A DNA stretch of 64,000 bases from Savagea serpentis (GCF_015351395.1 NZ_JADKPV010000002.1:124001-188000); one strand, 5' to 3'. Counted from the stretch's first letter, positions 17,526-27,791 are shown. Made by a program: numbers and translations. Notes: generated from the letters alone by a model not told the origin.

Positions 17526-17554
17526 ACAATAGCATTTAATGTAAAAACATTCAA
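17526..17554 (-). promoter_or_regulatory. Sigma-A-type promoter for the mazG-helicase pair
   Basis: On the minus strand TTGAAT, 17 bp, TATTGT, ending 26 bp before the MazG-like start. Confidence 0.5.
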
Positions 17555-17629
17555 AAAACTTTAACAATCTGTTCTTTTTCTTTTCGAGGAGAGTGACGTA
17601 TACTTACAAGTAGTAAAGGAGTGAGCGAT

Positions 17630-18067
17630 TTGAATATTTTATTCGTTTGTACAGGAAATACTTGTCGTAGCCCGATGGCAGAAGCGATTTTACGTGCAAA
17701 AAATTTGCCAGGAGTAAATGTACAGTCCGCAGGGATTTTCACACAAGATGGAATGCCGATGTCAGAACATGCGTATAAACTTGTAACAGCGCATCACTAT
17801 CCGTATACAAAACATTCTCAAATGGTGCGTCCAGAGCTTATTCAATGGGCGGATCACATATTGACGATGACGCAAAGCCATCGAAATCAATTACGTCAAT
17901 TGTATCCAGAGGCAAGAGAACGTATTGAAACATTAGCAGCTTTTGTCGGGGGTGAAGAACAAGATATTCAAGATCCTTATGGAGGCACATACGATACATA
18001 TGAGACAACATTTCAGCAACTGACTTCTTATATCGAACGATTACATCAAAAGATAGGAGGACAATGA
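17630..18067 (+). CDS. ywlE: Protein arginine phosphatase YwlE (LMW-PTP fold)
   Basis: 145 aa. The P-loop [10 protein letters not shown] holds the nucleophile C7 and the general acid lies in QDPYGG near residue 117. Thr at position 11 (rather than Ile) is the residue that makes YwlE specific for phospho-arginine, so it probably reverses McsB arginine phosphorylation. The TTG at 17630 lies 8 nt after AAAGGAG; an in-frame GTG at 17621 overlaps that site. It starts the conserved ywlE-rpiB-ywlG-glyA neighbourhood, here interrupted by a chemoreceptor gene that overlaps its stop. Confidence 0.9.
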   Translation: MNILFVCTGNTCRSPMAEAILRAKNLPGVNVQSAGIFTQDGMPMSEHAYKLVTAHHYPYTKHSQMVRPELIQWADHILTMTQSHRNQLRQLYPEARERIETLAAFVGGEEQDIQDPYGGTYDTYETTFQQLTSYIERLHQKIGGQ

Positions 18068-18069
18068 AG

Positions 18070-19347
18070 ATGAAAGGTTTACGTATGAAGCTTGTTGTAT
18101 TTGTAACAGTATTGGCAATTGTCACGTACACATCGAGTGCAATTTGTATGAGTTGGCTACGACCACACTATTTTCCTAATGTTTCATTCGGTGTTTTCCA
18201 AAGTATCACCTTTTCATTAGGGGTGATTTGGTCAGCAATTTTAGCGGCATTATTTAGTCGAGTATTAACAAAGCCTTTAATTGATTTATCAGAAGCTGCA
18301 GAACGTGTAGCGAATCATGAAATTGGTACGAGGATTCCGGTGCCGAAAGGAGAAGATGAAATTGTCCAAGTGGCGCGAGCTTTTGAACGCGTCGTTATCA
18401 ATTTACGCTCGATGATTGAACGCATTACGAAAGTATCTGAAGCGACAATTAGTACATCACGTTATTTGACAGAAGGTACGAATGAATCGTTACGCCAAGC
18501 GGATGAAGTGGAACGCATGGTAGAAGAAATTGCAAAAGGAGCAGAAGCAACAGCTCATGCCATTCAAGAAGCGAGTGAACAATTGGAACAAGTTCGCACG
18601 AGTGCTAATTCAGTGAATGAAGAAGCGAGAGAAACAGCTTCAGAAGTGCAATCAGTATTGCGTTCATTAAATGAAACAGGAGAAGTTGTGGAACATTTAG
18701 TTCAAAGTATTTCGTACATTGGAAAAAGCAGTGAGGCCTCACAACAAGTGACACATCGGCTCGATGAACAAATGCATCGCATTGTCGATATCGTCGATCT
18801 TGTTGGTACAATTGCCGAGCAGACGAACTTACTCGCTTTAAATGCTTCCATTGAAGCAGCTCGAGCTGGAGAGCATGGGGCGGGGTTTGCGGTCGTCGCT
18901 GAAGAAGTGCGAAAACTAGCTGATGAAAGTCAACGTTCTGTAACGAGTATTGTTCAACTTGTAAATGAAGTGCAAGGGACGGTAAATGAAATTGTACAAC
19001 GAATGAGTGAACAAAGTAACTTAGCAACAGTTGAGACGAAGAGAGCGCAAGAGGCAGAGAAAGCGATGCAACAGATGTCTTACAACGTGCGTGAGATGGC
19101 AGAACGAGTGATGTCCATCACATCGATTGTCGATGAACAAACGGAACATATCGAATCGAGTACTGCAGAAATTCAAACGGTCGTTGCAATCGCTGAACAG
19201 ACCGCGGCAAATACAGCACATGTTACAGATTCAACACGTTACCAACAGGAAAATGCGAATGCGATTCGCGATGTAGCAGAACGTTTAGAAGCTGAATCGA
19301 AGGAATTAGATGCACTCATTCATCAATTTAAAATGGATGAGAGATAA
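18070..19347 (+). CDS. Methyl-accepting chemotaxis protein without a large sensor domain
   Basis: 425 aa. Two N-terminal membrane helices (about 7-27 and 43-65) separated by only 15 or so outside residues, then HAMP (about 66-120, [21 protein letters not shown]) and a long coiled-coil signalling domain. The hairpin tip has [20 protein letters not shown] and [12 protein letters not shown], the CheA/CheW contact region. With so short an outside loop it may sense membrane or internal state rather than a periplasmic-type ligand. ATG at 18064 overlaps the ywlE stop (ATGA) but leaves only 3 nt after GGAGG; the ATG at 18070 has 9 nt and is preferred. Confidence 0.85.
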   Translation: MKGLRMKLVVFVTVLAIVTYTSSAICMSWLRPHYFPNVSFGVFQSITFSLGVIWSAILAALFSRVLTKPLIDLSEAAERVANHEIGTRIPVPKGEDEIVQVARAFERVVINLRSMIERITKVSEATISTSRYLTEGTNESLRQADEVERMVEEIAKGAEATAHAIQEASEQLEQVRTSANSVNEEARETASEVQSVLRSLNETGEVVEHLVQSISYIGKSSEASQQVTHRLDEQMHRIVDIVDLVGTIAEQTNLLALNASIEAARAGEHGAGFAVVAEEVRKLADESQRSVTSIVQLVNEVQGTVNEIVQRMSEQSNLATVETKRAQEAEKAMQQMSYNVREMAERVMSITSIVDEQTEHIESSTAEIQTVVAIAEQTAANTAHVTDSTRYQQENANAIRDVAERLEAESKELDALIHQFKMDER

Positions 19348-19412
19348 CTGTTAAGGCTGTTATAGATATGGTAAAATTAATTTAATACTATTATAGAAAG
19401 AAGGCAGTTTAC

Positions 19413-19853
19413 ATGAAAGTAGCAATCGCATCAGATCACGGTGGTAACGCATTACGCAAGGAACTTATCGAATTATTAAAAGAGATGAAATTAGATTATG
19501 TCGATTTAGGCCCAGAAACGGATGATTCAGTCGATTACCCAGATTATGCGAAGCCAGTAGCGGAAGGCGTTGCGAATGGTACTTATGATCGCGGTATTTT
19601 AGTGTGTGGTACAGGAATCGGAATGTCGATCGCAGCGAACAAGGTAGAAGGCATTCGTTGTGCGCTCGTCCATGACGTATATACAGCGCATGCGACACGT
19701 GAACATAACGATTCAAATATTATCGCAATGGGCGGCCGTGTAATCGGTGGCGCGTTAGCACGTGATATTGTGAAAACATGGCTGACGACAGAGTTTGAAG
19801 GAGGACGTCACGAACGTCGCATCGAAAAGATCACAGCAATTGAACAACAGTAA
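19413..19853 (+). CDS. rpiB: Ribose-5-phosphate isomerase B
   Basis: Interconverts ribose 5-phosphate and ribulose 5-phosphate in the pentose phosphate pathway. 146 aa. ASDHGG at the N-terminus, the catalytic Cys C65 in LVCGTGIGMSIAANK, and the HDVYTAHATREHNDSN segment that binds phosphate. Corresponds to B. subtilis ywlF by position and sequence. The ATG at 19413 follows GAAAGAAGG. It lies 11 bp before the ywlG-like gene, probably in one operon. Confidence 0.95.
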   Translation: MKVAIASDHGGNALRKELIELLKEMKLDYVDLGPETDDSVDYPDYAKPVAEGVANGTYDRGILVCGTGIGMSIAANKVEGIRCALVHDVYTAHATREHNDSNIIAMGGRVIGGALARDIVKTWLTTEFEGGRHERRIEKITAIEQQ

Positions 19854-19864
19854 GGAGGGATTGT

Positions 19865-20413
19865 GTGGACGCATTACAATTATATTCTTCACAACTGGAA
19901 CAATTGTTAGCGGAATTCGCTGAGCAAGCACCGTTACAAAAAAATACGTTTTTCGTCGTCGGCTGTTCAACATCGGAAGTAATCGGAGAACAAATTGGAA
20001 CAGCGGGAGTAATAGAAGTAGGCGAATCTCTATTCCGTCCACTTCAACAATTCGCCAAAAAGCATGAAATTTTTCTCGCTTTTCAAGGATGCGAACATAT
20101 TAACCGAGCTTTGACGGTCGAACGTCGCGCGGCGGAACATTTCGGACTTGAGTCACTTTCTGTTTATCCGACGAGGAAAGCAGGTGGCTCGATGTCTGCT
20201 TACGCTTACGAACAATTAGAAGATGCAGTCGTCGTAGAACAACTTGTCGCGCACGCAGGAATTGATATTGGACAAACATTAATCGGCATGCATTTAAAAG
20301 CGGTTGCGGTACCGATTCGCACATCGATTCGCCAAGTAGGAGAAGCGATGACGACAGCGGCAACGACACGACCTAAATTAATCGGAGGCGTTCGAGCGAA
20401 GTATCGTTCGTGA
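19865..20413 (+). CDS. ywlG: UPF0340 / TIGR01440-family protein YwlG
   Basis: 182 aa, cytosolic. Conserved FFVVGCSTSEVIGEQIG, EIFLAFQGCEHINRALTVER and KAGGSMSAYAYEQL blocks identify the family. Its reaction is unknown. Gene order rpiB-ywlG-glyA is conserved in Bacillales. GTG start behind AAGGAGGG. Over 100 bp separate it from glyA, which has its own promoter-like sequence (TACAAT near 20451). Confidence 0.85.
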   Translation: MDALQLYSSQLEQLLAEFAEQAPLQKNTFFVVGCSTSEVIGEQIGTAGVIEVGESLFRPLQQFAKKHEIFLAFQGCEHINRALTVERRAAEHFGLESLSVYPTRKAGGSMSAYAYEQLEDAVVVEQLVAHAGIDIGQTLIGMHLKAVAVPIRTSIRQVGEAMTTAATTRPKLIGGVRAKYRS

Positions 20414-20522
20414 ATTCACAAAAAAGAGATACATTTTTCATTTAATTATGGTACAATCAACTCAGAAACCGAAAGTTCATCATTTTTAAAAAAAGAATGT
20501 AAACAAAAAGGAGAATGACGGA

Positions 20523-21764
20523 ATGGATTTAAGTAATGTAAAGCGCACGGATGCAGCGATTTATGAAGCGATTATGGCGGAGAAAAATCGTCAACAATCA
20601 AACATTGAATTAATCGCATCAGAAAACTTCGTATCAGAAGCGGTAATGGAAGCACAAGGTTCATATTTAACGAATAAATATGCTGAAGGTTACCCTGGAA
20701 AACGTTACTACGGTGGCTGTGAGCATGTAGACGTAGCAGAAGATATTGCACGCGACCGTTTGAAAGAAATTTTCGGAGCGGAACATGCGAACGTTCAACC
20801 ACACTCAGGTGCACAAGCGAATATGGCTGTATACTTTGCAGTTCTCGAGCCAGGTGATACAGTGCTCGGTATGAATTTATCACACGGTGGTCACTTAACA
20901 CACGGTAGCCCAGTGAACTTCTCAGGAGAATTGTACAACTTCGTAGAATACGGTGTTGATAAAGAAACTGAAATGATCGATTATGAAGACGTTCGTGCAA
21001 AAGCATTAGAGCACAAGCCAAAATTAATCGTAGCGGGTGCTTCAGCATACCCGCGGGAAATTGACTTCGTAAAATTCCGTGAGATTGCGGACGAAGTAGG
21101 TGCGCTCTTCATGGTAGACATGGCGCACATCGCAGGTTTAGTCGCTGCTGGTGAACATATGAATCCAGTTCCGTATGCAGATTTCGTCACTTCAACGACG
21201 CATAAAACATTACGTGGTCCACGTGGCGGTCTCATTTTATGCCGTGAAGAAAACGCGCGTAAAATTGACAAGTCTATTTTCCCTGGAATTCAAGGTGGTC
21301 CATTAATGCACGTCATCGCAGCAAAAGCAGTTGCTTTCGGTGAAGCATTGCAACCAGAATTCAAAACGTACATTCAACAAATTCGTAAAAACGCAAAAGT
21401 TTTAGGCGAAACATTAACAGCAGAAGGAATCGATCTCGTATCAGGCGGTACGGATAATCATTTACTTCTCCTCAACTTACGTTCACTCGGCGTAACAGGT
21501 AAAGATGGAGAAGCTGCGCTTGATGAAGTAGGCATTACAACGAATAAAAACACAATTCCATACGATACAGAAAGCCCATTCGTCACATCAGGTGTACGTA
21601 TCGGTACTCCAGCAGTAACGAGCCGTGGCATGAAAGAAGACGATATGAAAGAAATCGGTGAAATTATCGCGATGGTTCTTAAAAATGTAAATGATGAAAA
21701 GGTAAAAGACGAAGCGCGTGCGCGTGTGAAAGCTTTAACAGACCGTTTCCCACTTTACGCTTAA
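20523..21764 (+). CDS. glyA: Serine hydroxymethyltransferase
   Basis: PLP enzyme converting serine and tetrahydrofolate to glycine and methylene-THF, the main one-carbon source. 413 aa, close to the B. subtilis protein. The PLP lysine is K228 in [23 protein letters not shown] near the start and [10 protein letters not shown] are family signatures. The ATG at 20523 follows AAAGGAG. A strong terminator ends the transcript. Confidence 0.98.
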   Translation: MDLSNVKRTDAAIYEAIMAEKNRQQSNIELIASENFVSEAVMEAQGSYLTNKYAEGYPGKRYYGGCEHVDVAEDIARDRLKEIFGAEHANVQPHSGAQANMAVYFAVLEPGDTVLGMNLSHGGHLTHGSPVNFSGELYNFVEYGVDKETEMIDYEDVRAKALEHKPKLIVAGASAYPREIDFVKFREIADEVGALFMVDMAHIAGLVAAGEHMNPVPYADFVTSTTHKTLRGPRGGLILCREENARKIDKSIFPGIQGGPLMHVIAAKAVAFGEALQPEFKTYIQQIRKNAKVLGETLTAEGIDLVSGGTDNHLLLLNLRSLGVTGKDGEAALDEVGITTNKNTIPYDTESPFVTSGVRIGTPAVTSRGMKEDDMKEIGEIIAMVLKNVNDEKVKDEARARVKALTDRFPLYA

Positions 21765-21768
21765 TTGA

Positions 21769-21812
21769 AAAAAAGCTCCGCTTATTCAATCATGAATAAA
21801 CGGAGCTTTTTG
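21769..21812 (+). terminator. Terminator of glyA
   Basis: AAAAAGCTCCG and CGGAGCTTTTT arms extended by a TTATTCA/TGAATAA inner stem. Confidence 0.9.
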
Positions 21813-21909
21813 TATGTCCATTCTCACATTGCACGATAAGTAAATACTATGTACAATATACTGTATTATTATAGTTTTCTGAAATATCTAAATAGGGAGG
21901 ACATTTTCT

Positions 21910-23280
21910 ATGTCGACATTAGTAAAGGATTTAACAGAGCTCTTATCGAGCGAACAAGTAAGTACGAATGAAACGGTCTTGCATCAACACGGGCAGGATG
22001 AATCTTATCATGAGGTAGCAGAACCAGAAGTGGTCGTCTTCCCGAAAAGTACAGAAGAAGTAAGTGCCATCCTTCGTTATGCAAATGAACATTGTATTCC
22101 AGTCACCCCATATGGGAGAGGGTCAAGCTTAGAAGCGCATGTCATTCCGTATAGTGGTGGAATCACGATTGATTTTGCATTGATGAATCGCATTTTATCC
22201 ATTCGTCCAGAAGATTTACTCGTCGTTGTTGAACCAGGCGTTTCACGTTTAGAATTGAATGAAGCATTGGCGAAGCACGGATTATTTTTCTCGGTTGACC
22301 CAGGAGCGGACGCGACATTAGGTGGAATGGTAGCGACGAACGCAAGCGGTACGACGACTGTTCGTTACGGCGTTATGCGTGATCAAGTACGTGATTTAGA
22401 AGTCGTTTTGGCAGACGGAACGGTAATGAATACGGGAAGTCTCGCAGCGAAATCTGCATCAGGTTATCATTTAAACGGATTATTTGCAGGTTCAGAAGGA
22501 ACGCTCGGTTGTTTTACGAAGTTAACATTGCGTGTTTATGGAATTCCAGAACATGTAATGGCGGCTCGTGCGACATTTAATACGATAGAAGAAGCAGTTC
22601 AAGCTGTGACGACAGTTCTTCAAGTCGGGATTCCAATCGCTCGTGTGGAGTTAGTAGATGAAGAATCAATTCGTCAAGTGAATCGTCATGACGAAATGGA
22701 TTTCGAAGAGAAGCCAACATTATTTTTAGAATTCCATGGCAATGAAGCAGGATTGAAACAAGACGTTGAATTTACGACAGAATTGATGACTGACGCAGGG
22801 TGTCAAAGCATTCAATTCGAAACGGAAACAGCAGCACGTAACCATTTATGGGAAGCGCGCCATAATCTGGCGTACTCGTACATTCATTCAAATCCTGGAA
22901 AGAAAATGATGGTGACAGACGTCTGTGTGCCGATTTCTGAATTGTCAGGCGCGATTCATCACGCACGTGAACAATTAGAGGCGGTCGGTCTCGTTGGAGG
23001 AATTCTCGGACACGTAGGAGATGGAAACTTCCATGCGCTCGTCATGGTCGATATGAACGATGCAAAAGAAGTGGAATTGTCAAATCAATTTAATGAGAGC
23101 ATCGTTCATTATGCTTTATCGAAAAATGGTACATGTACAGGGGAGCACGGCGTTGGAATCGGCAAGCAAAAATATCAAGAAGCGGAGCATGGTGAAGCGT
23201 ATCATGCGATGAAATTAATTAAAAAAGCGCTCGATCCAAACAATATTTTAAATCCAGGGAAAATTGTAAAGGTGGACTGA
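21910..23280 (+). CDS. FAD-linked glycolate/D-lactate dehydrogenase (GlcD-like)
   Basis: 456 aa. PCMH-type FAD domain (about 35-215) with TPYGRGSSLE, VDPGADATLGGMVATNASG and GSEGTLG, then the FAD-oxidase C-terminal domain with LGHVGDGNFHALV and the final NGTCTGEHGVG and DPNNILNPGK. The family oxidises D-2-hydroxy acids such as D-lactate or glycolate and passes electrons to the respiratory chain. A BASS transporter begins 5 bp downstream, so one may import what the other oxidises. The pair sits between glyA and upp, which are adjacent in B. subtilis. Exact substrate unknown. Confidence 0.85.
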   Translation: MSTLVKDLTELLSSEQVSTNETVLHQHGQDESYHEVAEPEVVVFPKSTEEVSAILRYANEHCIPVTPYGRGSSLEAHVIPYSGGITIDFALMNRILSIRPEDLLVVVEPGVSRLELNEALAKHGLFFSVDPGADATLGGMVATNASGTTTVRYGVMRDQVRDLEVVLADGTVMNTGSLAAKSASGYHLNGLFAGSEGTLGCFTKLTLRVYGIPEHVMAARATFNTIEEAVQAVTTVLQVGIPIARVELVDEESIRQVNRHDEMDFEEKPTLFLEFHGNEAGLKQDVEFTTELMTDAGCQSIQFETETAARNHLWEARHNLAYSYIHSNPGKKMMVTDVCVPISELSGAIHHAREQLEAVGLVGGILGHVGDGNFHALVMVDMNDAKEVELSNQFNESIVHYALSKNGTCTGEHGVGIGKQKYQEAEHGEAYHAMKLIKKALDPNNILNPGKIVKVD

Positions 23281-23284
23281 GGGA

Positions 23285-24214
23285 ATGAACACATTGGGGA
23301 GAATTAGTCAGTTTGCGGGAAAATATTTTGCGGTGCTCGTCATTGTAATGGCATTGGTCGCTTATTTAGTCCCTTCTTTATTTTTACCATTAGGGGCGTA
23401 CATTTCGATTTTATTAGGAATTGTCATGTTCGGTATGGGGCTCACATTGAGTGCGATGGATTTCAAACTCGTTTTAACTCGTCCACTCGCTGTGTTATTA
23501 GGTGTTGCAGCGCAGTTTTTAGTCATGCCGCTCGCAGCATTAGGAATCGCTTATTTATTAAGATTACCCCCTGAACTTGCGGCAGGTCTTGTCTTACTAG
23601 GTTCTGTTCCGGGTGGTACGGCATCGAACGTCATGGTTTACTTAGCGAAAGGAAACGTGCCACTATCGATTACGATGACCTCTGTTTCGACATTGTTAGC
23701 GCCGATTATGACACCACTTTTGCTATTATGGTTGGCAGGACAATGGATGCCGGTCGATGCGAAGTCGATGTTTTTAATGATCATTCAAGTCATCATCGTC
23801 CCGATTATTTTAGGGATTACCGTGCGAAAATTAGCCCCGAAAACTGTGCATAAAAGCTTGCCAGTCGTACCACTCATTTCAGTGGTCGCTATTATCGTCA
23901 TCGTAGGGGCGGTCGTTTCAGGGAATAAAGAGACGATTGCAACGGCAGGATTGCTCATTTTCTTCGCCGTCTTTTTACACAATGGTGTCGGTTTAGTTTT
24001 AGGCTATTATGTCGGGAAGATATTCGGGCTCTCATTAAGTGATCAACGTGCATTATCGATTGAGGTTGGTATGCAAAATTCTGGGCTCGGTGTTGCACTC
24101 GCTACAGCTCACCTCGGACCACTCGCTGCATTGCCAAGTACGTTCGGAGCGGTATGGCACAATATTTCAGGACCGATTATCGCTTCAGTTTGGTCAAAAA
24201 GAAAAGTAGATTAA
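23285..24214 (+). CDS. Bile acid:sodium symporter (BASS) family transporter
   Basis: 309 aa with nine or ten predicted helices. GMGLTLSAMDF, GSVPGGTASNVMVYLAKG and EVGMQNSGLGVALA are the family signature segments around the two crossover helices. Bacterial relatives (YocS, PanS) carry keto acids or pantoate rather than bile acids. Co-transcribed with the GlcD-like oxidase, so a hydroxy or keto acid is a plausible substrate. The ATG at 23285 lies 9 nt after AAGGTGG. Confidence 0.85.
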   Translation: MNTLGRISQFAGKYFAVLVIVMALVAYLVPSLFLPLGAYISILLGIVMFGMGLTLSAMDFKLVLTRPLAVLLGVAAQFLVMPLAALGIAYLLRLPPELAAGLVLLGSVPGGTASNVMVYLAKGNVPLSITMTSVSTLLAPIMTPLLLLWLAGQWMPVDAKSMFLMIIQVIIVPIILGITVRKLAPKTVHKSLPVVPLISVVAIIVIVGAVVSGNKETIATAGLLIFFAVFLHNGVGLVLGYYVGKIFGLSLSDQRALSIEVGMQNSGLGVALATAHLGPLAALPSTFGAVWHNISGPIIASVWSKRKVD

Positions 24215-24223
24215 ATAAATATA

Positions 24224-24271
24224 AGCGCTCATCACTTTTAGTAAACTAACTGAAAAGTGTGAGCGTTTTTT
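24224..24271 (+). terminator. Terminator of the oxidase-BASS operon
   Basis: CGCTCATCACTTTTAGT pairs with AACTGAAAAGTGTGAGCG with small bulges, followed by six T. Confidence 0.85.
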
Positions 24272-24374
24272 CTATTCTGAGCATAACTTGCCACGTAATT
24301 TTCATATGAGTTCAGAGTGCGTTCTGTTATAATGGCTAAGATAAACATTTTTAAAATTAAAGGAGCGATGATTT

Positions 24375-25004
24375 ATGAGTAATGTGCACGTATTTGACCA
24401 CCCGCTCATTCAACACAAATTAACGTATATTCGAGACGTCAACACAGGAACGAAAGAGTTTCGTGAACTCGTCGATGAAGTAGCGACATTGATGGCGTAT
24501 GAGATTACACGAGATTTACAATTACAAGAAATTGAAATTGAAACACCGATTGGACCTGCAAAATCAAACGTGATTGCAGGGAAAAAACTAGGCATTATTC
24601 CGATTTTACGCGCAGGTCTAGGTATGGTAGAAGGGATTTTAGAATTGATTCCCGCTGCACGTGTTGGACATGTCGGTTTATACCGTGACCCGGAAACATT
24701 GAAGCCGGTAGAATATTATGTGAAGCTCCCGAATGATGTAGCAGAGCGTCGTTTAATTGTGGTAGACCCAATGTTAGCAACAGGTGGATCTGCAGTAGAG
24801 GCGATTAACTCTATTAAAAAGCGCGGGGCGAAAAATATTACATTCATGTGCCTCGTCGCAGCTCCTGAAGGGGTAGAAGTATTGACAGAGGCTCATCCTG
24901 ATGTCGATGTATATATTGCGGCGATGGATGAAAAGTTAAATGAAGAAGGTTATATCGTACCAGGTTTAGGAGATGCAGGAGACCGTTTATTCGGTACTAA
25001 ATAA
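24375..25004 (+). CDS. upp: Uracil phosphoribosyltransferase
   Basis: Salvages uracil to UMP with PRPP. 209 aa, the family length. The PRPP loop is [12 protein letters not shown] and the uracil-binding part lies in the C-terminal [24 protein letters not shown] is the second phosphate-binding block. A TATAAT-like -10 lies near 24330. mnaA follows within 20 bp, probably co-transcribed. Confidence 0.97.
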   Translation: MSNVHVFDHPLIQHKLTYIRDVNTGTKEFRELVDEVATLMAYEITRDLQLQEIEIETPIGPAKSNVIAGKKLGIIPILRAGLGMVEGILELIPAARVGHVGLYRDPETLKPVEYYVKLPNDVAERRLIVVDPMLATGGSAVEAINSIKKRGAKNITFMCLVAAPEGVEVLTEAHPDVDVYIAAMDEKLNEEGYIVPGLGDAGDRLFGTK

Positions 25005-25022
25005 TGTATAAGGGTGAAATCA

Positions 25023-26138
25023 TTGGTTAAAAAATGGAAAGTGATGACGATTTTTGGAACGCGTCCTGAAGCGATTAAGATGGCACCGCTCGTGCTAGAG
25101 TTAGAGAGAAACTCAGACCGAATTGAATCGATTGTTACCGTTACAGCGCAACACCGTGAAATGTTAGACCAAGTGCTGCAAACATTTAAAATTGAACCAG
25201 ACTTTGACTTAAACATTATGAAAAGCCGTCAAACATTAATTGACGTAGCAACGCGTGGGCTAGAGGGGTTGGACGGTATTATGAAAGAAGCGCAACCAGA
25301 TATCGTTCTCGTTCATGGAGATACAGCGACAACATTTATCGGAAGCCTTGCTGCTTTTTACAATCAAATTGCAATTGGCCATGTGGAAGCGGGTCTTCGT
25401 ACGTGGGATAAATATTCACCATATCCAGAAGAGATGAACCGTCAAATGACAGGAGTTCTCGCCGACCTTCATTTCTCACCAACTGAGAAATCAGCGCAAA
25501 ACTTGATCAATGAAGGAAAGGACGCAAGCCGTATTTTCGTTACAGGAAATACAGCAATCGATGCGTTGCAAACGACGGTACGTGAAGAATATACGCATCC
25601 GATTTTAGAAAAAATTGGTGATGATAAAATGATTTTATTGACGGCTCACCGTCGTGAAAACCTCGGAGATCCGATGCGTAATATGTTCCGTGCTATCAAT
25701 CGTTTGCTTGAGAAATACGAGGATATTCAAATCGTCTATCCGCTTCATATGAACCCTGCTGTACGTGAAGTGGCAGATGAGTTGCTCGGAAATAACGAAC
25801 GCGTACATTTAATCGAACCATTAGAAGTGCTTGATTTCCATAACTTCGCGGCACGTGCGCATATTATTTTAACAGATTCAGGCGGCATTCAAGAAGAAGC
25901 GCCGAGCTTAGCAAAACCGGTTATCGTGTTACGCGATACGACAGAGCGCCCGGAAGGAATTGAAGCAGGTACTTTAAAGCTTGCAGGTACAGATGAAGAA
26001 ACGATTTATCAATTGACTGATGAGCTATTGAGCAATCAAGACGCTTATAATGAGATGGCGCATGCTTCGAATCCATATGGAGATGGGCATGCTTCAGAAA
26101 GAATTGTGAAAGCGTTAATTCAATATTTAGACAAGTAA
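25023..26138 (+). CDS. mnaA: UDP-N-acetylglucosamine 2-epimerase
   Basis: Makes UDP-ManNAc for wall teichoic acid or other secondary polymers. 371 aa. Begins MVKKWKVMTIFGTRPEAIKM; active-site segments GHVEAGLRTWDKYSPYPEE and DSGGIQEEAP are present. The TTG at 25023 fits the AAGGG site and the B. subtilis MnaA start; the in-frame GTG at 25014 overlaps the site. Lies between upp and the atp operon as in B. subtilis. Confidence 0.95.
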   Translation: MVKKWKVMTIFGTRPEAIKMAPLVLELERNSDRIESIVTVTAQHREMLDQVLQTFKIEPDFDLNIMKSRQTLIDVATRGLEGLDGIMKEAQPDIVLVHGDTATTFIGSLAAFYNQIAIGHVEAGLRTWDKYSPYPEEMNRQMTGVLADLHFSPTEKSAQNLINEGKDASRIFVTGNTAIDALQTTVREEYTHPILEKIGDDKMILLTAHRRENLGDPMRNMFRAINRLLEKYEDIQIVYPLHMNPAVREVADELLGNNERVHLIEPLEVLDFHNFAARAHIILTDSGGIQEEAPSLAKPVIVLRDTTERPEGIEAGTLKLAGTDEETIYQLTDELLSNQDAYNEMAHASNPYGDGHASERIVKALIQYLDK

Positions 26139-26147
26139 TAACGAATG

Positions 26148-26193
26148 AAATATCGAAAAAGACATGTAATTTACGTCTTTTTCGATATTTTTT
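26148..26193 (+). terminator. Terminator of upp-mnaA
   Basis: AAATATCGAAAAAGAC and GTCTTTTTCGATATTT pair perfectly over 16 bp, then TTTT. Confidence 0.9.
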
Positions 26194-26358
26194 AATTCGC
26201 CTACAATGAATAGAAAGAACGGATAGTATAAGAAATATAATTTTTTCGAAATATGAAATGTCCTTTTATCCTATATGAAGCCCATATAATGGATAAAAAT
26301 AAAAATAAACTTCATTCAAACTTCTTAAATTTGTCATATGTTTGACAGATTCATTTGC

Positions 26359-26376
26359 TTGTGAATAAATTCACGG
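26359..26376. promoter_or_regulatory. Rex-box-like operator upstream of the atp promoter
   Basis: TTGTGAATAAATTCACGG matches the 18-bp Rex operator TTGTGAANNNNTTCACAA at 12 of 14 defined positions; only the last two bases differ. It ends 7 bp before the -35 box. NADH/NAD control of ATP synthase is inferred. Confidence 0.5.
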
Positions 26377-26383
26377 GAATCAA

Positions 26384-26412
26384 TTGACAGCATTTTTTTC
26401 GTATTGTACACT
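26384..26412 (+). promoter_or_regulatory. Strong sigma-A promoter of the atp operon
   Basis: TTGACA, 17 bp, TACACT. Transcription should start near 26419, leaving a leader of roughly 230 nt before atpI. Confidence 0.8.
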
Positions 26413-26418
26413 TACAAA

Positions 26419-26640
26419 GGATATGGAAAAATGGCGTTACATACATATAAAGGTATCGTTACTTGCTTATTAAACAACTGTGAAGCGTGTCTAATTGTTC
26501 GCAAAACAGCTGTTTTATTATGTTGAGAAAGAACAACGGTTCCGGGTGTTGTACAAAAGTACAAGCGTTGCGCCAGTTTGTGAGAGGAGCAAGTCTCTAT
26601 ACTCACCATGACAAGACGTTTCCTATTCTTTAGTGGAGGG
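26419..26640 (+). other. Long structured 5' leader of the atp operon
   Basis: The 230 nt between promoter and atpI hold three hairpins. The first (arms 26472-26481 and 26506-26515, one mismatch) ends in TTTTATTAT and looks like a terminator. The second is TTGTAC-AAAA-GTACAA (26549-26564). The third is GTGAG...CTCAC (26580-26606) with an inner AGAG/CTCT. No coding frame with a ribosome site is evident. Confidence 0.5.
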
Positions 26641-26650
26641 GATTGTTAAG

Positions 26651-27028
26651 ATGCAACAAGAGCTAGGTCAAATTGTCAAAAAACAATTTATGATCGGACT
26701 CACCGTCATTGGATTGTTTGCAGTCGGATATACGCTCACCTCTTGGGAGACGATTTTTGCAGGTTTAATCTTAGGGATGTTGTTCGGGCTTTATAATTTG
26801 TGGACTTTAGTGCGCAGATATAAGAAGTTCGATCAAGCGATGGCAGAAGGAAGGCGGGGTGCTCCACTCGGAACACTTTTACGGTTTATTTCTGCGATTG
26901 CGGCAGTATCACTCGCAATGGCATTTCCAAATCAATTCGACCTCATAAGTACGGTCATTGGCTTTGCATTACCGTATGTGCTTCTCATTATAGAGCGCAT
27001 CGTATACCACGCAAAACATGAAGGATAA
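26651..27028 (+). CDS. atpI: ATP synthase protein I
   Basis: 125 aa, four membrane helices (about 13-32, 36-52, 73-92 and 97-117). AtpI-type proteins help assemble the c-ring. First gene of the F1Fo operon. The ATG at 26651 lies 8 to 9 nt after GGAGGGGA; the in-frame GTG at 26633 lies inside that site. Sequence is weakly conserved, and identification rests largely on position and helix pattern. Confidence 0.85.
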   Translation: MQQELGQIVKKQFMIGLTVIGLFAVGYTLTSWETIFAGLILGMLFGLYNLWTLVRRYKKFDQAMAEGRRGAPLGTLLRFISAIAAVSLAMAFPNQFDLISTVIGFALPYVLLIIERIVYHAKHEG

Positions 27029-27054
27029 TCGTTTTGTAAAGGGAGGTGAACTAA

Positions 27055-27783
<729 letters not shown>

Positions 27784-27791
27784 ACATATAA

